From Ferruginibacter sp. (GTDB lineage Bacteria > Bacteroidota > Bacteroidia > Chitinophagales > Chitinophagaceae): 8,636 nt of DNA. Below the pieces are notes generated by a model that searched no databases, had not been told where the DNA came from, and saw only the letters and a list, made by a program, of their open reading frames with translations. Position numbers and translations under genes: made by a program. Positions 5,613-8,636 of this stretch are shown here, piece after piece (within the stretch, counting starts at the first letter, position 1; the number at the start of each line of letters is the position of its first letter). The stretch lies in contig JANYFI010000479.1 of NCBI GenBank assembly GCA_025362765.1, forward strand, positions 1 to 8,636, read 5' to 3'.

Positions 5613-5983
5613 GAGTGGGGAATAAAATTAGCATTATTGAGAAAATCGAGCGAATTGATAATAGCTTCTTTGGTGAATGGTTTACCGAGAAAAACATCCA
5701 CTCCTTTATTGAGCGCCTGCTGCCTGTCTTCAATTGTATCATACGCCGTTATCATCACTATTTTTGTAGTAGGGTAATTTTTTTTGATGTGCGCAACAAA
5801 ATCAATCCCAAGTCCGTCGGGCAAATGATTATCTAAAAAAACAATCACGGGACAAGAATTTTTTAATTGAACAACAGCATCAGCCAGATTATTAACATAA
5901 CTTGTCTGACAGTTGTTTTGTTTTAAAATTCCGCTTAAAAGAAAGCAGATATCTATTTCATCATCAATAATTAATGTCTTCAA
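5609..5983 (-). CDS. Single-domain (CheY-like) response regulator
   Basis: This 124-residue protein is only a receiver domain. The acidic pair D7-D8, phospho-acceptor D51 (VFLDNHLPDG), T79 (MITA) and K101-P102 are all present, so it should accept phosphate and switch. There is no DNA-binding or enzymatic output domain. It probably acts by protein contact, or as a phosphate sink or relay for a kinase. The CHASE3 kinase, whose gene converges on it tail to tail, is the nearest candidate. The start is a TTG at 5983: upstream in frame a TAA comes after two codons, and no ATG lies near the family start. The TTG overlaps a two-codon frame ATG-ATT-TGA (5988-5980), which may couple translation. Confidence 0.93.
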   Translation of the reverse strand: MKTLIIDDEIDICFLLSGILKQNNCQTSYVNNLADAVVQLKNSCPVIVFLDNHLPDGLGIDFVAHIKKNYPTTKIVMITAYDTIEDRQQALNKGVDVFLGKPFTKEAIINSLDFLNNANFIPHS

Positions 5984-6121
5984 ATCATTTTATTTAAACG
6001 CAAAAAAGAAACTTGGTTTCAGGTTTTAGCAGAGAAGGTAACAATTTCAACGCCAAAGAAAACCCTTCTATAACCGGTATCCCCTTTCATCAGGCTATAG
6101 AACGATTATTAACACACAATA

Positions 6122-6157
6122 TTTTGATAGGTATTACATTTTTATACAATAAATTTA
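6122..6157 (+). promoter_or_regulatory. Possible promoter of the YihY gene
   Basis: TTTTG (6122-6126) and TAAATTTA (6150-6157) resemble the TTTG / TAnnTTTG pattern with a 23-nt spacer and one mismatch at the last base. The leader would be about 75 nt. The divergent stretch 5984-6240 otherwise shows only a TTG-started open frame of 62 codons with no family resemblance. Confidence 0.25.
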
Positions 6158-6240
6158 GTAGTAAAAGTTCGAACCTGTTGCTAACTCAGCAAGACAGCTG
6201 AAATTGGATCGGATTTTCGCAACAATAAAAAACCAACTGA

Positions 6241-7173
6241 ATGGACAAGAAAAGATTTTCGATATTACATTTTATAAAGCAGGTAGTTGCCGAATTTATC
6301 GATGACAATGTGTTGAAATATAGTGCAGCGCTGGCGTACTACACCGTTTTTTCACTAGCGCCCATGCTGATTATCATGATTACAATCTGTGGTATTTTGT
6401 TTGGCCAGGAAGCAGTGGAAGGAAGAATATATATTGAAATCAGGGGACTCGTCGGCAGCCCGGCTGCAATACAGATTCAGGAGACGATAAAGAATCTGCA
6501 CCTGGCAAAAAATAGTCCTCTTGCTACTGTTTTCAGCGTAATTGTATTGGTTATTGGGGGCACCGGCATTTTTGGTGAAATACAGGACTCGTTAAACAAA
6601 ATATGGGGCTTAAAAATTATAGCAAAAAAAGCCTGGTGGAAATTAATCATTAACCGCCTGCTATCTTTTTCACTCATTATAAGTCTTGGGTTTGTATTGA
6701 TAGTATCGCTGATGTTAAATGCGCTCATTGCCATCGTTGGTAACGGGTTAAATAACCTGCTATCAGGAATCGGCAAAATATTTATACCTATAATAGACAA
6801 TGTATTTTCGTTTGGTGTTACTACCCTTCTTTTTGCTATCATATTTAAAGTGTTACCGGATGCTAAAATAAAATGGAAAGACATTATGGTAGGTGCATTA
6901 ATTACTTCTGTACTGTTTATACTGGGTAAGTTTTGCATTGGATACTATCTTGGCCGCACCAATTTGGCCTCTGTTTACGGGGCTGCCGGTTCGGTCATCA
7001 TTATTATGCTTTGGGCATATTATAGTTCGCTTATTTTATACCTCGGGGCCGAATTTACCAAGGTATACGCCAATGAACATGGCACTCAAATACAGCCAAC
7101 CGACTACTCTGAATGGATTAAGATTAAAGAAATTCCGGTGGCGGAAGTTACCCTGAAAAAAGAAGTGGACTAA
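6241..7173 (+). CDS. yihY: YihY/BrkB family inner-membrane protein
   Basis: A 310-residue protein with six likely membrane helices (about 36-56, 92-112, 138-162, 185-205, 213-235, 247-272). Family signatures are clear: SAALAYYTVFSLAP at 28-41 and, near the end, GRTNLASVYGAAGS (238-251) followed by the last helix with YLGAEFTK (267-274). Members were once called tRNA-processing ribonuclease BN, which proved wrong; their true role, possibly transport or envelope-related, is unsettled. The length is normal and the cytoplasmic tail (residues 275-310) is short and charged. The NtrC-type regulator starts 27 nt after the stop, so the two are probably cotranscribed at least in part. The ATG overlaps a TGA in another frame and no RBS is visible. 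Confidence 0.93.
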   Translation: MDKKRFSILHFIKQVVAEFIDDNVLKYSAALAYYTVFSLAPMLIIMITICGILFGQEAVEGRIYIEIRGLVGSPAAIQIQETIKNLHLAKNSPLATVFSVIVLVIGGTGIFGEIQDSLNKIWGLKIIAKKAWWKLIINRLLSFSLIISLGFVLIVSLMLNALIAIVGNGLNNLLSGIGKIFIPIIDNVFSFGVTTLLFAIIFKVLPDAKIKWKDIMVGALITSVLFILGKFCIGYYLGRTNLASVYGAAGSVIIIMLWAYYSSLILYLGAEFTKVYANEHGTQIQPTDYSEWIKIKEIPVAEVTLKKEVD

Positions 7174-7176
7174 TCG

Positions 7177-7184
7177 TATATTTG
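7177..7184 (+). promoter_or_regulatory. Perfect -7 box between yihY and the regulator gene
   Basis: TATATTTG matches TAnnTTTG exactly, 16 nt before the ATG at 7201. No good TTG is seen about 20 nt upstream (the bases near 7154 read GGCGGAAGTTACC). A start near 7191 would leave a leader of about 9 nt. It may give the regulator a second, independent promoter. Confidence 0.32.
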
Positions 7185-7200
7185 AGAAAAATTTGCCTCA

Positions 7201-8604
7201 ATGACAAAAAGTATTTTAATTATTGATGACGATGCGGATATGTGTGCGCTGTTAACAAGATTTCTTTCCAAAAATGGGTATACTGTTGACGCAGCACATA
7301 GTGGTAATAAAGGAGTGGAAAAATTTAAGGCAGGTAATTTTGATATTGTTTTATGCGATTTTCGCCTGGGAGATAAAAAAGATGGCAAGGATATTTTAAT
7401 AGAAATAAAGCAACACAATCCCCGTACAATTGTACTGATAATAACCGGCTACTCTGATATTAAAACTGCGGTAGATGTAATTAAAGCGGGTGCGTATGAT
7501 TATATCACCAAACCCCTGATACCGGATGAAGTATTAAATGTATTGCGGGTAGCCGTAGCCCAGGCTGATAACAATGGGATGGTTGATACAGACAGTGAGG
7601 CTTTACAACATGCTGGCAAAAAAAACCACCACTATAATTCGGAATTTCTAATAGGAAATGCAGCCGCTACAAAAGCCCTGTACAGCCAGATTGAAATTGT
7701 TGCCCCTACTAATTACAGTGTTATTTTAAATGGGGAAAGCGGAACCGGCAAAGAAGTGATTGCTAAAAGCATTCATGCATTGAGCAGTCGCAAAAATAAG
7801 CCTTTTGTAGCGATGGATTGTGGCACTTTATCAAAGGAGCTGGCAGGTAGTGAACTCTTTGGTCATTTAAAAGGTGCGTTTACGGGGGCTATCAACGATA
7901 AAGAAGGGCATTTTGAATTATCCAACGGAGGCACCCTTTTTTTGGATGAAGTGGCTAACCTAACTTCAGAGATACAGGCCTCTTTATTACGGGTAATACA
8001 GGAGCGAAAAATTAAGCGAATTGGGGGTAATAAAGAAATAGACGTAGATGTGAGAATCATTGTAGCTACCAATGAAAATTTACAGGAGGCTTACAAACAG
8101 GGCAAATTCAGGGAAGATTTATATCACAGGTTCAATGAATTCTCCATTCAGTTGCCGCCGCTAAGAGAACGCAGAGAAGACATCCCGTTATTTGCTGATT
8201 TTTTTCTGCAGCGAACAAATAAGGAACTGGAAAAAAAACTGGAAGGATTTACAGACGAGGTAATGAAGATGTTTATCAATTATTCCTGGCCGGGAAACCT
8301 CAGGGAATTTAAAAATGTAATCCGCAGGTCGGCATTGTTAACCGTTGCAGGGCAAATTACCCCTGCGACCTTACCGCAGGAAATAACTGGTTTTATGCAC
8401 GCTGCGACTGTAACGACTACAAATGTTACAGAAATAAAACATGGCACTATCGACCTGAAAGATACCGCATCAAAAGCGGAGTATGAAGCTATTATGCAGG
8501 TATTAAAGGAAGTAAATTTTAATAAAACCAAGGCCGCAGAATTACTAAAAATTGATAGGAAAACACTTTACAATAAAATAAAAAGTTTCGAAGACGCACA
8601 GTAA
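7201..8604 (+). CDS. NtrC-family sigma-54-dependent response regulator
   Basis: A complete 467-residue three-domain activator. Receiver: D9-D10-D11, phospho-acceptor D53 (VLCDFRLGD), T82 and K104 (TKP). Central AAA+ domain (about 148-380): Walker A GESGTGKE (178-185), an intact GAFTGA loop (225-230) that contacts sigma-54, Walker B with D249-E250 (TLFLDEV), arginine-finger region FREDLYHRF (303-311) and WPGNLREF (363-370) with sensor-II Arg368. C-terminal Fis-type helix-turn-helix: NKTKAAELLKIDRKTLYNKI (441-460). All residues for phosphorylation, ATP hydrolysis and open-complex formation are present, so it should activate sigma-54 promoters when phosphorylated. The likely donor is the CHASE3 kinase encoded upstream. 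Its targets are unknown. Start ATG without RBS; MTKSILIIDDD is the standard beginning. Confidence 0.96.
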   Translation: MTKSILIIDDDADMCALLTRFLSKNGYTVDAAHSGNKGVEKFKAGNFDIVLCDFRLGDKKDGKDILIEIKQHNPRTIVLIITGYSDIKTAVDVIKAGAYDYITKPLIPDEVLNVLRVAVAQADNNGMVDTDSEALQHAGKKNHHYNSEFLIGNAAATKALYSQIEIVAPTNYSVILNGESGTGKEVIAKSIHALSSRKNKPFVAMDCGTLSKELAGSELFGHLKGAFTGAINDKEGHFELSNGGTLFLDEVANLTSEIQASLLRVIQERKIKRIGGNKEIDVDVRIIVATNENLQEAYKQGKFREDLYHRFNEFSIQLPPLRERREDIPLFADFFLQRTNKELEKKLEGFTDEVMKMFINYSWPGNLREFKNVIRRSALLTVAGQITPATLPQEITGFMHAATVTTTNVTEIKHGTIDLKDTASKAEYEAIMQVLKEVNFNKTKAAELLKIDRKTLYNKIKSFEDAQ

Positions 8605-8627
8605 AAAATTACAAAACTATTTCTTTC

Positions 8628-8634
8628 AAGGAGG
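8628..8634 (+). promoter_or_regulatory. Strong Shine-Dalgarno-like AAGGAGG at the right edge
   Basis: AAGGAGG lies 24 nt after the regulator stop codon and 2 nt before the window end. No other gene in this window has such a site. It suggests a further plus-strand gene starting within about 5-10 nt past the window, probably in the same operon. Confidence 0.4.
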
Positions 8635-8636
8635 CG

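Noticed and set aside
6013..6201. 62-codon plus-strand open frame in the divergent gap
   Set aside because: Starts with TTG, has no recognisable motif or RBS and lies where promoters are expected; chance open frame more likely.
6477..6938. 153-codon minus-strand open frame
   Set aside because: Shadow of the YihY gene, whose membrane helices and signatures are unmistakable.
1..8636. Sigma-54 promoters for the NtrC-type regulator
   Set aside because: I looked on both strands for GG-N10-GC sites of the TGGCAC-N5-TTGCA type. Candidates such as the one at 3625 have wrong spacing.
1..8636. CRISPR array or transposon with terminal repeats
   Set aside because: No regularly spaced repeats, transposase frame or tRNA 3'-end duplication (attachment site) was seen.

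Overview
The window looks like chromosomal DNA of a Bacteroidota species, probably in or near the Chitinophagaceae. This is inferred from several signs: AT-rich DNA; almost no Shine-Dalgarno sequences in front of the genes; several promoter-like sites of the Bacteroidota type (TTG, about 20 nt, TAnnTTTG); a tRNA without an encoded CCA end; and the families present (a small GIY-YIG gene next to a tRNA, a YtxH/holin-like pair, YihY/BrkB, a CHASE3 kinase, an NtrC-type regulator). No species call is possible from sequence alone.

Left part (1-2041): the 3' portion of a tRNA with CAT anticodon ends in a clean intrinsic terminator. A small GIY-YIG gene with a damaged YIG motif starts 6 nt beyond its U-tract. 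Two housekeeping genes follow on the minus strand, each with its own Bacteroidota-type promoter: a FAHD1-like fumarylacetoacetate hydrolase family enzyme, and peptidyl-tRNA hydrolase (pth). The pth start must be moved in to 1953, because the longer reading frame begins inside the promoter.

Middle left (2168-3306): a three-gene minus-strand operon encodes a YtxH-like membrane-anchored coiled-coil protein, a two-helix PF07332-like (Phage_holin_3_6) membrane protein and an unrecognised 130-residue protein overlapping it by one base. It ends in a terminator hairpin. This looks like a small envelope or stress module, not a prophage. A 576-nt gap follows (3307-3882). It holds a decayed C-terminal gene fragment, perhaps of a CoaX-like kinase, on the minus strand.

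Right part (3883-8604): this is a signalling region. It has a CHASE3 sensor histidine kinase (plus), a stand-alone CheY-like receiver (minus, TTG start), a YihY/BrkB six-helix membrane protein (plus) and a complete NtrC-type sigma-54 activator (plus, 27 nt after yihY). The likely reading is that the kinase senses a periplasmic or membrane signal and phosphorylates the NtrC-type regulator, while the single-domain receiver shares or drains phosphate. No convincing sigma-54 promoter was seen in the window, so the regulated genes probably lie elsewhere. A strong AAGGAGG in the last bases suggests that another gene starts just beyond the right edge.

Nothing here is a clear new defence or mobile system. 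The most unusual points are the degenerate GIY-YIG gene at the tRNA, the uncharacterised protein in the YtxH operon, the decayed fragment at 3713-3875, the palindromic CATAG-rich repeat at 5421-5498 and the translational start of the single-domain receiver.
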